Part shown: piece after piece, positions 36,105 through 45,927 of the stretch
Layout of the letters: the number at the start of each line of letters is the position of its first letter
Numbering within the stretch: position 1 is the stretch's first letter
DNA from: G965267185 sp965267185
GTDB taxonomy: Bacteria; Pseudomonadota; Alphaproteobacteria; UBA6615
Assembly: GCA_965267185.1 (NCBI GenBank)
Contig: OZ253937.1
Location: 62,001-126,000 of the forward strand
Length of the DNA stretch: 64,000 nucleotides
Direction of reading: 5' to 3'
The notes under the pieces: generated by a model
What the model saw: only the letters and a program-made list of their open reading frames with translations
Database searches by the model: none
Told to the model about the DNA's origin: nothing
Made by a program: the position numbers and the translations under genes

Positions 36105-36329
36105 TGCCTCCACTGCTGTGTCAATCGCCGACGGGCAAAAACCGGATTTTAACCTACGCTACGTCAGACGTTGCGGCGTTGACCTCCATCAACCATCGCA
36201 GACGCGTATTTTGTTGCCCCTGTTGATGCAGCGCAACGCCTCGAAGCCACTTTTCGGGTACCCTATAAAAAGTTGAAAATACTTACACCGCCTCGGCGCG
36301 GACCGGTGTTGGGGCGCGAGGGCGCAGCG

Positions 36330-36779
36330 ATGAAAGCGAAAACCACTTGGATATTGGTCGCCAATGGAACGCAGGGTTTCATTGCGCGGAATTTGGGACC
36401 GGGTCACGGGATCGAAAAGGATTTCGAAGCTGAGTTTCAGGGACCGAACACGCCTAACCGCGACATCATGAGCGATGCGCCGGGCCGAACGTTCGACCGG
36501 GGCGGGCAGGGACGGCATGCGATGGAACGCCCCAGCGACCCCCAGCGCAACAATCAGCAGATGTTTGCCCGCGAAATTGCGGATTACATCGACAAAGCGG
36601 CAGGCAGGAGCGCGTTCGACCGATTGATTATCGTTGCCGCGCCGCAGATGCTCGGCGAGCTACGGCAAAGCCTGTCGAATGCGGCGAAGACCAAGGTTAC
36701 GGGCGAACTTCCCAAGGATCTCACCCATTTACCGCTGCACAAGCTCCCCGACCATTTGGTGGAGTTGATGGCGATCTAG
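36330..36779 (+). CDS. host-attachment (PF10116-type) family protein
   Basis: 149 residues from ATG 36330. TTWILVANGTQGFIARN, the central FDRGGQGRHAMERPSDPQ and C-terminal RLIIVAAPQMLGELRQSL match the family first described as needed for attachment of Agrobacterium to plant cells. The fold is probably cytoplasmic and the biochemical role unclear. Single gene with its own upstream region. Confidence 0.8.
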   Translation: MKAKTTWILVANGTQGFIARNLGPGHGIEKDFEAEFQGPNTPNRDIMSDAPGRTFDRGGQGRHAMERPSDPQRNNQQMFAREIADYIDKAAGRSAFDRLIIVAAPQMLGELRQSLSNAAKTKVTGELPKDLTHLPLHKLPDHLVELMAI

Positions 36780-36810
36780 GAGAGGGGCGCAGCGCGGCGA
36801 TACATGTGTC

Positions 36811-36890
36811 TTGTAGGAACGCCTTTATCGTGTTTCACAGAGTTGGTGTGGTAATGCCGGCATAGCGGCAGCGGGCGATCCACAGTTGCA
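36811..36890 (-). pseudogene. relic of the 3' end of a cyclic-DPG-synthetase-like gene
   Basis: TTGTAGGAACGC, a diverged stretch with TT.CACA.A.TTGG, and GGC.TA.CGG.AGCGGGCG recur in the same order as in 39836-39915, the end of the intact gene. Only about 80 bases are left, in the gap between the attachment-family gene and the acyl-CoA synthetase gene, both of which look intact. Confidence 0.7.
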
Positions 36891-36922
36891 GCGCGGCAGC
36901 TCGCACTTTGACAAAAACCGGT

Positions 36923-39601
36923 TCAGTTTCTTAAGTCGAGCCAGACTTCCACAATATCAAAACTGTCGCCGCGCCGATGCTTGAAGCCGCGGCTTTCCGC
37001 GAGGCCCAGCATCGGCCGGTTGTCTGACATGACTTGACCTACCAGTTCGCCGGTCCCTCGGTCGCGGCAATAGGCGATTAACATGTCGAGCAATGCTGCG
37101 CCCATACCGTGGCCGGTCAGGTCGGAGCGAACGATAATGGCGAACTCCGCCTGCTCGTTGTCGGGATCGGTGACAGCCCGTACAACTCCTAGCGTCTCTG
37201 GCTTACCTTGGTCGTCCGTGGCGGTGGCGATGAAGGCCATCTCACGGTCGAAATCTATTTGGGTGTAGCGCGCCATCTGCGAATGGGGCAAATCGCGGAA
37301 GGACGAAAAGAAGCGGAAGCGAATATCCCGGGGCGATAAGTGGGCGAGGAAGTCATGGTGCTGTGGCTCATCCTCGGGGCGGATCGGGCGCAATAAAATA
37401 TCTCTGCCGCCGAGCGTCACCGTCTTTTCGAGTTCGCTTGGATAGGGGCGTATACAAAGCCGATCCGGACCGTTGGATTGGGCGGGTTGGAGGCGGATGC
37501 GGGCATCGAGTGCAAGCACGCCCGCATGGTCTGCGATCAGCGGGTTGATATCGAGTTCGACGATCTCCGGCAGATCGGTGATCAATTGCGCGACCTTGAT
37601 TAGGCTAAGCGCGATAGTGTCGCGGTCCGCGCCCGGCCGGTTGCGGTAGCCGCCAAGCAGGCTGGCAATGCGCGTACGTGCGATCAGGTTGGTCGCCAAC
37701 GCCATGTTCAGGGGCGGCAGGCCAACCGCGCGATCGGCGATGATTTCCACCGCCGTGCCCCCCTCGCCGAACAGGATCACGGGACCGAAGACCGCGTCCT
37801 CGCGGGCACCGACGATCAATTCGAAGGCACCCGGCCGGCGCGCCATGGGCTGTACGGAAAACCCGTCAAGGTGGGTGTTGGGCCGCAGTTCGGCCACCCG
37901 TTGGTACATGGCTTCGGCTGCCGCTTCGACGGCTTCTTCATTCTCGAGATCTAAAACCACACCGCCGACGTCCGACTTGTGCGTGATATCGGGCGACAAC
38001 ACTTTCAAAGCGACCGGAAACCCAAGTTCGCTGGCGAGCTGGCGCGCCTGGCCGCTATCCTGGGCGATGCGTGTCTCGACGACCGGAATATCGTAAGCCG
38101 ACAGAACTGTCTTGGCCTCGGGCTCGCTCAACATCTGGCGTTTTGCACCGATGGCTTCGTCGATGACGGCTCTTGCAGTAGCTGTATCCGGTGTAAATTC
38201 CTCCGGGATCGAGGCCGGTATCTCCATCAAGGTTTCATGGTTTTGACGGAACGTCACCATTTGCATATGCGCTGCGACAGCTGCCTCGGGCGTGTCGAAA
38301 GTAGAGACCCCGGCGGTCACGCAAATCTCGCGCGGTGCCGCGGCTGATTCACCGCCTAACCAGCATGTTAGTACCGTGTGCTTCGCGTCGCGGATGAGAG
38401 GGACCACCGCATCGGCGATTGCGGCGCCGGACACGATCGCCGTCGGCGCGTGGATGAGCAGTACCGTCTGGGGTGCTGGGTCCGCGAGTATCGCCCGAAG
38501 CGCCGCGACGTAACGTTCGGCTGGCGCGTCGCCGATAATGTCGATCGGATTGCGCCGTGACCAAGTTGCCGGCAGCACGGCATTCAGGCGTTCTGTGGTC
38601 TCCTCGGCTAATGTGCTCAGAGCGCCGCCGCGGCCGGCGAGCGCGTCGGCCGCCATCACACCGGCGCCACCGCCATTGGTGATAATGGTCAGCGGGTCGC
38701 CTGGCTTGAGTGCTCCGCGACCCAGAGTTTCTGCCGCATTGAATAGATCCTGGATGGTGTCGACACGCAGCATGCCAGAGCGGCGTATCGCGGCGTCATA
38801 GACCTCGTCGGCGCCGGCCAGCGCCCCGGTGTGGGAAGCCGCCGCCGCCGCCCCTTCGGATTCACGACCGGCCTTGATTATTATTACCGGTTTATTGCGG
38901 GCCGCCGCTCGGGCCGCCGACATAAATTTTCGCGCCGAGGTGATGCCCTCCAGATAGAGCAGAATTGCTTCTGTTTCGGCGTCGCTGCCCAGATAATCCA
39001 GCAGATCCCCGGCATCCAAGTCAGCGGCATCGCCGATCGACAAAAAATGGGAAAATCCGATATCTCGCGCGCGCGCCCAGTCCAGCACCGTTGTTGCCAT
39101 GGCGCCGGATTGGGTGATGAACGCGATATCGCCCTTCAGAGTGGCGGTTGGGGCGAAGCTGGCATTGAGGCCGCTCGCTGAACTCAGCATGCCAACACAA
39201 TTGGGGCCGACGATGCGCAGCAAATGCGGCCGCGCCGCCTTTAGCATGCGTATTGTAAGGCTGTCGCCGTTGTCATCGAGGCCTTCGCGCAGGCCGGCAC
39301 TCAATACCACGGCGGCGCGGGTGCCTGCCTCTCCCAGAGCGCCGATGAGGCCAGGCACTGTCGCAGCTGGCGTGCAGATCACAGCTAAATCTGGAACGAC
39401 CGGCAAATCCGCGATGTCTGAGTAGGCCAGCACACCGGCAATCGCATTGTATTTCGGGTTAACCGGCATGATCGCGCCAGCGAAGCCGCCGTCCAACAGG
39501 TTCCGCATGACCGTGGCACCAACACTGTGCGGCCGATTCGACGCACCGACCACCGCGACCGATGCAGGTTTGAAGAGTTTTTCTAGGTTGCGGATCGACA
39601 T
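36923..39601 (-). CDS. ADP-forming acyl-CoA synthetase fused to GNAT (Pat-like)
   Basis: 892 residues in the order: CoA-binding domain (VAVVGASNRPHSVG), succinyl-CoA-ligase-like domain (ITQSGAMATTVLDW, GGGAGVMAADAL), ATP-grasp (VALKVLSPDITHKSDVGGVVLDL) and a C-terminal GNAT acetyltransferase (RFFSSFRDLPHSQMARYTQID, GHGMGAALLDMLI). This is the layout of Pat/YfiQ lysine acetyltransferases, where the synthetase part can be inactive. Here ligase motifs look retained, so acetate/propionate activation is possible too. Cytoplasmic. Confidence 0.88.
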   Translation of the reverse strand: MSIRNLEKLFKPASVAVVGASNRPHSVGATVMRNLLDGGFAGAIMPVNPKYNAIAGVLAYSDIADLPVVPDLAVICTPAATVPGLIGALGEAGTRAAVVLSAGLREGLDDNGDSLTIRMLKAARPHLLRIVGPNCVGMLSSASGLNASFAPTATLKGDIAFITQSGAMATTVLDWARARDIGFSHFLSIGDAADLDAGDLLDYLGSDAETEAILLYLEGITSARKFMSAARAAARNKPVIIIKAGRESEGAAAAASHTGALAGADEVYDAAIRRSGMLRVDTIQDLFNAAETLGRGALKPGDPLTIITNGGGAGVMAADALAGRGGALSTLAEETTERLNAVLPATWSRRNPIDIIGDAPAERYVAALRAILADPAPQTVLLIHAPTAIVSGAAIADAVVPLIRDAKHTVLTCWLGGESAAAPREICVTAGVSTFDTPEAAVAAHMQMVTFRQNHETLMEIPASIPEEFTPDTATARAVIDEAIGAKRQMLSEPEAKTVLSAYDIPVVETRIAQDSGQARQLASELGFPVALKVLSPDITHKSDVGGVVLDLENEEAVEAAAEAMYQRVAELRPNTHLDGFSVQPMARRPGAFELIVGAREDAVFGPVILFGEGGTAVEIIADRAVGLPPLNMALATNLIARTRIASLLGGYRNRPGADRDTIALSLIKVAQLITDLPEIVELDINPLIADHAGVLALDARIRLQPAQSNGPDRLCIRPYPSELEKTVTLGGRDILLRPIRPEDEPQHHDFLAHLSPRDIRFRFFSSFRDLPHSQMARYTQIDFDREMAFIATATDDQGKPETLGVVRAVTDPDNEQAEFAIIVRSDLTGHGMGAALLDMLIAYCRDRGTGELVGQVMSDNRPMLGLAESRGFKHRRGDSFDIVEVWLDLRN

Positions 39602-39815
39602 CGCAGTACGTCCTGTGCCCGTTCCTTAAATCATGAGATAAGTAATGTGGGTTGCAACACCAAGGACGCGATTTTCTTCCTCGCCTGTTAGCGGCCCAGC
39701 AACAACATATGGCGCAGCTCCGCGCCCTGCGGGCTTACACTTGCATGTCACCGATATCGGTCGGCGATCTCATCGTGCTTGTTATTTAGCTTTCCCCAAA
39801 AGACAGCCGGCTGAT

Positions 39816-41186
39816 CTAAAGCGGAATGTTTTTGCTTTGTAGGAACGCTTTTACGGCGTTCCACAAGATTGGCTCATCCATGTCGGCGTAACGGTAGCGG
39901 GCGCGGACGATCGGCAGGTCGAGCGCGATGTCTTGCGCGAGATCGATCGGTGTGCCGGCGACCACCAGGTCGGCGCCGCTGGCGTTGATGGTTGCCGCCA
40001 AATCGCGCTTCTGCGCCTCGCTGTAGCCCATCGCCGGCAGGACTGCGCCGAGATGCGGGAACGCCTCATAGACGCCTGCGATACCCGGTGCGGCGAACGG
40101 GCGCGGGTCGACGATTTCGGCGGCGCCACCGGCTTCCGCTGCGGTATATCCGGCGCCGTAAGCCATACCGCCATGGGTGAGGGTGGGGCCGTCATCGACG
40201 ACGATCACGCGCTTGCCGCTGACGCTGGCGGGATCGTCCAGAGTGACCGGCGATCCTGCACGGATAACCGTGGCGTCGCGATTGAAGCGGGCGATGTTGT
40301 TCTCCACCGTTTCGACATCGGCCAGGTCGGCCGCGTCTGCTTTGGCAATGACAACGATATCGGCGGTGCGCAGGTTTATCTCACCCGGCCAGTACGCGGT
40401 TTCGTGGCCTGGCCGCAGCGCGTCGGCCAGAACAATATGCAAGTCGGGCCGCACGAACGGGAAGTCGTTGTTACCGCCGTCCCAAATAATGACATCGGCC
40501 TCGGCCTCGGCGGCGGACAGGATTGCCGCGTAGTCGACGCCGGCGAAAATCGTCATGCCGGCTTCCAGATAGGGTTCGTACTCTTCGCGCTCTTCGATGG
40601 TGCAGTCGGCGGCATCGAGATCGGCGCGTGTGGCGAAGCGTTGCACTGCCTGCGCCGCTAGATCGCCGTAGGGCATGGGGTGGCGGATTGCCGCGATACG
40701 AATGCCCGAACCGGTTAGATGTTCGGCCAGAAACCGGGCCGTCTGGGACTTGCCGCACCCGGTTCGCACTGCGGAAACGGCAATCACCGTTTTCGACGAT
40801 GTGAGCATGGTGCGGTCCGGACCGAGCAGCGCAAAATCACAACCCTGCGCGGCGGCGCGACTTGCCGCATGGACGACATGGTCGTGGGGCACGTCGCTAT
40901 AGGCGAAGACGACCGTGTCGGCCTGGTGGCTACGGCAAATATCCTCGAGGTCGTCTTCGGGAAGAATCGGGATGCCGCGCGGATAGGCCGGACCCGCAAG
41001 TTCGGCGGGATACAGCCGTTCCGCGATCCCGGGGATCTGGGTTGCCGTAAACGCGACGACGCGGCAGGCGGGATCGTCGCGGTAGACCATATTGAAGTTG
41101 TGGAAGTCGCGCCCGGCCGCGCCCATGATGACGACGCGCTTACCGCCGCCGCTCGAAACCATCGTGTTCGCCTGAGGGTCAGACAT
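39816..41186 (-). CDS. cyclic 2,3-diphosphoglycerate-synthetase-like NTPase
   Basis: 456 residues. N-terminal Rossmann-like KRVVIMGAAGRDFHNFN, then a P-loop VSAVRTGCGKSQTARFLAE, metal-binding DGGNNDFPF and a C-terminal domain. The layout fits the archaeal cyclic 2,3-DPG synthetase family, whose bacterial members are usually called GTPases of unknown role. Overlaps the transporter gene by eight bases. A decayed duplicate of its 3' end lies at 36811. Confidence 0.75.
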   Translation of the reverse strand: MSDPQANTMVSSGGGKRVVIMGAAGRDFHNFNMVYRDDPACRVVAFTATQIPGIAERLYPAELAGPAYPRGIPILPEDDLEDICRSHQADTVVFAYSDVPHDHVVHAASRAAAQGCDFALLGPDRTMLTSSKTVIAVSAVRTGCGKSQTARFLAEHLTGSGIRIAAIRHPMPYGDLAAQAVQRFATRADLDAADCTIEEREEYEPYLEAGMTIFAGVDYAAILSAAEAEADVIIWDGGNNDFPFVRPDLHIVLADALRPGHETAYWPGEINLRTADIVVIAKADAADLADVETVENNIARFNRDATVIRAGSPVTLDDPASVSGKRVIVVDDGPTLTHGGMAYGAGYTAAEAGGAAEIVDPRPFAAPGIAGVYEAFPHLGAVLPAMGYSEAQKRDLAATINASGADLVVAGTPIDLAQDIALDLPIVRARYRYADMDEPILWNAVKAFLQSKNIPL

Positions 41187-42543
41187 TGGCGAGCCCCCGC
41201 AGCACGATCAGCGCGGTGAGTAGGGGCGTGACGATGCGGATTAGCCACAGCCATGCGATGCCCCAGCACGATCCGTCCAGATCGGCGCCGGCGCGCGCGT
41301 TGGGGCCGCCCCAGCGCCAACCGACGAACAGCACGATCAAAATGCCCCCGGCGGGCAGCATGAAGTTCGAGACCAGATAGTCGACACTGTCGAGAATGCC
41401 CCGGCCATGCCAGGTGATCGCCGCGAGCGGCCCGAAACCGAGCGCGGAGGGAATGCCAAGAAGGAATACCGCGAGGCCGATCACCGGCACGAGCTGGCGG
41501 CGCGAAAACCGCGTGCGCCGGACCAGATAGGCGACCGGCACTTCGAGCATCGATATCATCGAGGTGAGCGCTCCGGCGACCAGCAGCGCGAAGAACAGCA
41601 CGGCGACCAGCCGGCCTCCCGGCATGGCGATGAAGATCTGCGGCAGAGTGATGAACGCGAGTTCGGGGCCCGAAGCCGGATCGACCCCGAAAGCGAACAC
41701 GGTGGCGAAGATGGCGATACCGGCGAGGATCGCGATCAAGGTATCGCCGGCAACGACGGCGCAGGCCGCCTGGGGGATGCGGTAGCGGACCGGCAGGTAG
41801 CTGCCGTAGGTCACGAAAATTGCCATGCCGACCCCGAGCGAAAAGAAAGCCTGTCCCATGGCGGCGAGGTAGACGGTGGGCTCGCCGAGCGCCGACCAGT
41901 CCGGTGCGAACAGAAACTGCAGCCCGGCAGCCGAGCCTTCGAGGGTGAGCCCGTAGGCGGCGAGCCCGATAACGATCGCAAAGAGGCCGGGCATCAGAAT
42001 GCGGTTGACTGCCTCAATGCCGTTGCGCACCCCGCCGATGACCACCAGCACGGTCGCCGCAATCATCAAGAATTGCCAGAGCGCCGGTTGCAACGGGCCG
42101 GATATGAAACTTTGGAAGAACTCGCCGTGACCGTCACCGGCGATCCGCAGCAGCGAACCGTCGAGAGCGCCGAGCAGATACTTGAAGGCCCAGCCGGCGA
42201 TGACGCTGTAAAAAGACAGAATGAGGAAGGCCACGATGACCGACAGCACGCCAAAACTTCGCCAGTGGCGCAGCCGGGTCAGATGTTCGATGGGGACCGC
42301 GTCGCCGCGCCGGTTGACCCGGCCAATGGCCAGTTCCGCGATCATAATAGGCAACCCGATGAGCGCGATGCAGGCCAGATATAGGAACAAAAAGACGCCG
42401 CCGCCGTTTTCGCCGGCGACATAGGAAAACCGCCAGATATTGCCGATACCGGCGGCCGAGCCAACTGTCGCCAGAATAAAGCCCCAATTGGAACTCCATT
42501 CCTCGTGGCGGCCGTGAGTACCGGGTGATACCCGTTCGTCCAT
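41179..42543 (-). CDS. sodium-dependent NSS-family transporter
   Basis: 454 residues from ATG 42543; an upstream frame to 42669 runs through the neighbouring stress-protein gene. TM1 signature GSAAGIGNIWRFSYVAGENGGG is the Na+/leucine site of LeuT-type symporters, and about 11-12 membrane helices follow. Substrate likely an amino acid or related small molecule. Third in the run protease, USP-like, transporter, NTPase. Confidence 0.85.
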   Translation of the reverse strand: MDERVSPGTHGRHEEWSSNWGFILATVGSAAGIGNIWRFSYVAGENGGGVFLFLYLACIALIGLPIMIAELAIGRVNRRGDAVPIEHLTRLRHWRSFGVLSVIVAFLILSFYSVIAGWAFKYLLGALDGSLLRIAGDGHGEFFQSFISGPLQPALWQFLMIAATVLVVIGGVRNGIEAVNRILMPGLFAIVIGLAAYGLTLEGSAAGLQFLFAPDWSALGEPTVYLAAMGQAFFSLGVGMAIFVTYGSYLPVRYRIPQAACAVVAGDTLIAILAGIAIFATVFAFGVDPASGPELAFITLPQIFIAMPGGRLVAVLFFALLVAGALTSMISMLEVPVAYLVRRTRFSRRQLVPVIGLAVFLLGIPSALGFGPLAAITWHGRGILDSVDYLVSNFMLPAGGILIVLFVGWRWGGPNARAGADLDGSCWGIAWLWLIRIVTPLLTALIVLRGLANV

Positions 42544-42559
42544 CTGTGTGGGCCTTGTG

Positions 42560-43384
42560 TCAGTTTCTGAGCAGCAGCGATGCGGAAGAGCGCGCGAGCA
42601 AGGATACGACATCGATGTGGCCGACCGTTTTTCCCAGCCGGTCGAGCACGAGTGTCCCGGGAGCAGCATCGAGAATGGCGTTGTTCAGGTCTTCGGTCTC
42701 ACGCGATACAATTGTGCGCACACGCGCGGTTTGCCCGGCCTCCTCGAGGAAGTATTCGACCTCATTCGCGCGCTCTTGCGCCACTTCGTTGTCCTCGCCT
42801 ACCGCGAACACCGTGAGCGGACAGGCGAAATCGTCTGCGAGCTTGCTCGCCGCGGCCAGATCCTCGCGGTCGCCGTCGAATACGGCCAAAACAGATCTGT
42901 CTGGCGCGCCGGCTTCGTTGAGCACCAGCAGGGATGCGGTGATTCCATTGGTAACCGCGTCGATCAGTCCGCGAAGTTGGGCCGCGTTGCGGGCCTCCCG
43001 CAAGAGCGGCGCGACAATAAGGTCACCGGGTGCGGCGTCGCCGAACGCTTCCGACAGTAGTGCGGCCTGCCGTGTCCGGAAGGTCCATGACACCGACGTT
43101 CGCGTGATAGTCGCCTCGAACCGCTCGCGGGCCCGTATTGACGTCACCCGCATCGCGCGGCGCACCAATGTTTCGTCGAGCGGCGACGGTTCGTAGCTAT
43201 AGGCGTGAATGAAGTGCGACTGCGGCAAGCCGGCAATATCGAGCAATCGCGTGTCCTCGATGCAAACGCATTCGATGGGGGTGCTGTTGCGCAGGGCGAT
43301 TTTGAATGCCGGTTCGAAGATTTTTTCGTTCGGCGCTTCCGGCGCCAACGCAATCAGAATGCGCCGCGGTCCGGTGGGGCTCAT
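42560..43384 (-). CDS. universal-stress-protein-like protein, tandem domain
   Basis: 274 residues with two alpha/beta lobes. First lobe RRILIALAPEAPNEKIFEPA, second SVLAVFDGDREDLAAASKLA ending DAAPGTLVLDRLGKT and SSASLLLRN. The ATP-binding G-2x-G-9x-G(S/T) pattern is not clearly conserved. Start overlaps the protease stop (ATGA), implying coupled expression. Confidence 0.6.
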   Translation of the reverse strand: MSPTGPRRILIALAPEAPNEKIFEPAFKIALRNSTPIECVCIEDTRLLDIAGLPQSHFIHAYSYEPSPLDETLVRRAMRVTSIRARERFEATITRTSVSWTFRTRQAALLSEAFGDAAPGDLIVAPLLREARNAAQLRGLIDAVTNGITASLLVLNEAGAPDRSVLAVFDGDREDLAAASKLADDFACPLTVFAVGEDNEVAQERANEVEYFLEEAGQTARVRTIVSRETEDLNNAILDAAPGTLVLDRLGKTVGHIDVVSLLARSSASLLLRN

Positions 43385-45804
43385 GTCGCCGATCCTTCGT
43401 TGCCATCGTGCCGGTCGCGGCCGAATTTGGCACGAATTTCGGCGAATTCACGCAGCTTGTCGGCGACCCGCCGGTTAAACGTACCCTCAGGGAAGCTTCC
43501 ATCGGCCTGCCGTTCACCCGCTGCCATACCGGTTAGGATTTCGATCCCCTGATCTATCGTCTCCACCGGATATACTTGAAACTGGCCCGCTTCGATCGCG
43601 TCGCGCACCCGGTTGTGGAGCATCAAGTGCTTCACGTTGGAGCGCGGGATCAAAACCCCTTGCTCGCCGGTTAGACCGCGGGCGGCGCAGACATCGAAGA
43701 AACCCTCGATCTTCTCGTTCACACCACCGATGGCTTGTACTTCTCCCGCTTGATTGACCGAGCCGGTGACGGCGAAGCGCTGTGCGATCGGCGCTTCGGC
43801 GATCGCCGACAGCAGACAGTAAAGCTCGGCGGCAGAAGCGCTGTCGCCGTCGATGCCGCCATAGGACTGCTCGAACACCAAAGATGCGTTGAGCGATAGT
43901 GGCCGGTCGGCCGCATAGTGGGAGCTCAGGAAACCGGCAAGAATGAGCACGCCTTTGGAGTGGAGGGGGCCGCCGAGCGCAACTTCGCGTTCGATATCGA
44001 TTAGATCGCCGCGGCCTAACCGAATACGCGCCGATATCTTACTCGGCTTGCCGAAGCTGAAACTGCCCAGTGTCATCACAGACAAGCCGTTGATCTGAGC
44101 GATCCGCTCGCCCTCGGTCTCGATCAGTATGGTGCCGTCGAGAATTTCGTCTTGTATGCGCTCGCTGATCCGGTCGGACCGGTAGATCTGTGCATCGACC
44201 GCCTTGTCGATATCGGCGGCGGTAACCGTATCGCGGTTGTCCTTCCGCGCCACGTGATCGGCTTCGCGCAACAGATCGGCCAGATCGCTAATATTGGCGG
44301 ATAGCTTGTTCTGGTGGCTGGCGAGACGTGTCGAATGTTCCATTACGCGCGCGACCGCTGTGCGGTCGAAGGCATACAATTTCTCGCGGCCTATCACGCT
44401 GCCGACCAGTTGGGCGTATTGATGCAACGTTTCGGGTGACCGGTCGATACGCTCATCGAAATCGGCAGCAACCTTGAACAGTTCGCCGAACTCCGGATCG
44501 TATTGGCTGAGCAGATAGTATAGGAGCCGTTCGCCAACCAGAACGACCTTCACGTCGAGGGGGATCGGTTCCGGTTCGAGCGTCTGGGTGCTCAGCAAGC
44601 TGAGCGTGTGGGCCATCGATTCGATGCGGATTTCGCGGCTGCGCAAGGCCTGCTTCAAGCCTTCCCAGGCAAGCATGTTCCCTAACACCTTGCGGGCGTC
44701 GAGAATAAGATACCCGCCATTGGCGCGGTGAACTGCGCCGGCATGGATAAGCGTGAAGTCGGTTTTCAACGCTCCCATCTCGGCCCGGTGTTCGATCGCG
44801 CCGAGCAGCCGGTCGTGGGTCGGGTTGTCTTCGTAGACGACCGGTGCGGTCTCGCTCTGGGAATGATCGACCAGCAGATTCACCTGATAGCGGCGAAACA
44901 ACGCTTGGCCATCGTCGATCGCCGGCGGCATTTCGGGGGACCGGTCTTCCGCAGTGACCAGGAACTCCTCGGCATGGGCGACCACATCGTTGCCGACGGC
45001 TTCGAGATAGTCGCTGACTTCGCTGAGGTCGGCATAATTCTGTTTGAGGGCCTCGATGAGGTCCATCACGGCGAAATGCGCGGTCTCTTCGTTCAGCTTG
45101 CGAATTTTATCGCGCGTTTCCTTGAACCATTTGGGCGCTTGCCGAAGGGCGTCGCGGAGCTTCTCTTGTATATGCTCCATGTCGGCTTCGATCGGTTCGC
45201 GTTCTTCCGCAGGAAACCGTTGGAAGATTTCCGGCTTGATGATTTGGCCGTCGCGCATGGCCGCCAGCGCGAAGCCCATCGGCGTGCGGATAACCGCAAT
45301 GTTTCGCTCTCCGGCTTCCTTCTCGACATCGGCGAGCGCGGCTTCGTTACGCTCTTTCATCTCCTCTTCGATAACCTGCCGGCGGGTCCGGTATTCTTCG
45401 CTTTCGAAAGCGCTTCGCAAGCCAAGACGGCAATCCTCGACGAAGCGCGTCATATCCTGCCGCAGCCGTACGCCGCGGCCGGCCGGTAGGCTCAAACGGC
45501 GCGGCTTATGGACATCGGTGAAGTTGGTGACGTAGCACCAATCCATTGGGGCAGGGCGGGTTTGCGCGCGCTCGTCGAGAAACTTTCGCGCCGCGCTGTG
45601 TTTACCTAGGCCCGGTGGGCCGAGGGCGAAGATATTGTAGCCGGGATAGTCCATCTCGGTAGCGAAACGGATCGCCGACACCACCCGGGACTGACCGATG
45701 ACTTGATCGAGGCTGCCCAGCTCGGCGGTTGTTTCGAACTCGAACTGCGCAGGATCGCAGCGCCAATACGTCTCGCTGATCTCAAGGGGCGCGGTCATTG
45801 TCAC
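43381..45804 (-). CDS. Lon-like ATP-dependent protease (LonB/YcbZ type)
   Basis: 807 residues. Degenerate Walker A GPPGLGKHS, long coiled insertion (residues about 130-280), central AAA-like region (VLVGERLLYYLL) and a C-terminal Lon protease domain with the catalytic Ser in DGDSASAAELY and Lys in GGVNEKIEGFF. This is the AAA_32 plus Lon_C layout of YcbZ-like proteins, thought to degrade damaged proteins. No membrane anchor seen. First gene of the four-gene minus-strand run. Confidence 0.88.
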   Translation of the reverse strand: MTMTAPLEISETYWRCDPAQFEFETTAELGSLDQVIGQSRVVSAIRFATEMDYPGYNIFALGPPGLGKHSAARKFLDERAQTRPAPMDWCYVTNFTDVHKPRRLSLPAGRGVRLRQDMTRFVEDCRLGLRSAFESEEYRTRRQVIEEEMKERNEAALADVEKEAGERNIAVIRTPMGFALAAMRDGQIIKPEIFQRFPAEEREPIEADMEHIQEKLRDALRQAPKWFKETRDKIRKLNEETAHFAVMDLIEALKQNYADLSEVSDYLEAVGNDVVAHAEEFLVTAEDRSPEMPPAIDDGQALFRRYQVNLLVDHSQSETAPVVYEDNPTHDRLLGAIEHRAEMGALKTDFTLIHAGAVHRANGGYLILDARKVLGNMLAWEGLKQALRSREIRIESMAHTLSLLSTQTLEPEPIPLDVKVVLVGERLLYYLLSQYDPEFGELFKVAADFDERIDRSPETLHQYAQLVGSVIGREKLYAFDRTAVARVMEHSTRLASHQNKLSANISDLADLLREADHVARKDNRDTVTAADIDKAVDAQIYRSDRISERIQDEILDGTILIETEGERIAQINGLSVMTLGSFSFGKPSKISARIRLGRGDLIDIEREVALGGPLHSKGVLILAGFLSSHYAADRPLSLNASLVFEQSYGGIDGDSASAAELYCLLSAIAEAPIAQRFAVTGSVNQAGEVQAIGGVNEKIEGFFDVCAARGLTGEQGVLIPRSNVKHLMLHNRVRDAIEAGQFQVYPVETIDQGIEILTGMAAGERQADGSFPEGTFNRRVADKLREFAEIRAKFGRDRHDGNEGSAT

Positions 45805-45927
45805 TCCAAATCGCTTAGACGATCAGAACAACGGTCTTTATCTCAGTCAATAAATGAGCTGACCTTGATGCGGATCAAGAGACGAGAAGGAAGGTCGGGC
45901 GCATGGACCTAATCCAGTCATCCACCT

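Noticed and set aside
41407..42384. 325-residue plus-strand open frame
   Set aside because: Runs antisense to the NSS transporter; composition is typical of a GC-rich shadow frame and lacks any domain.
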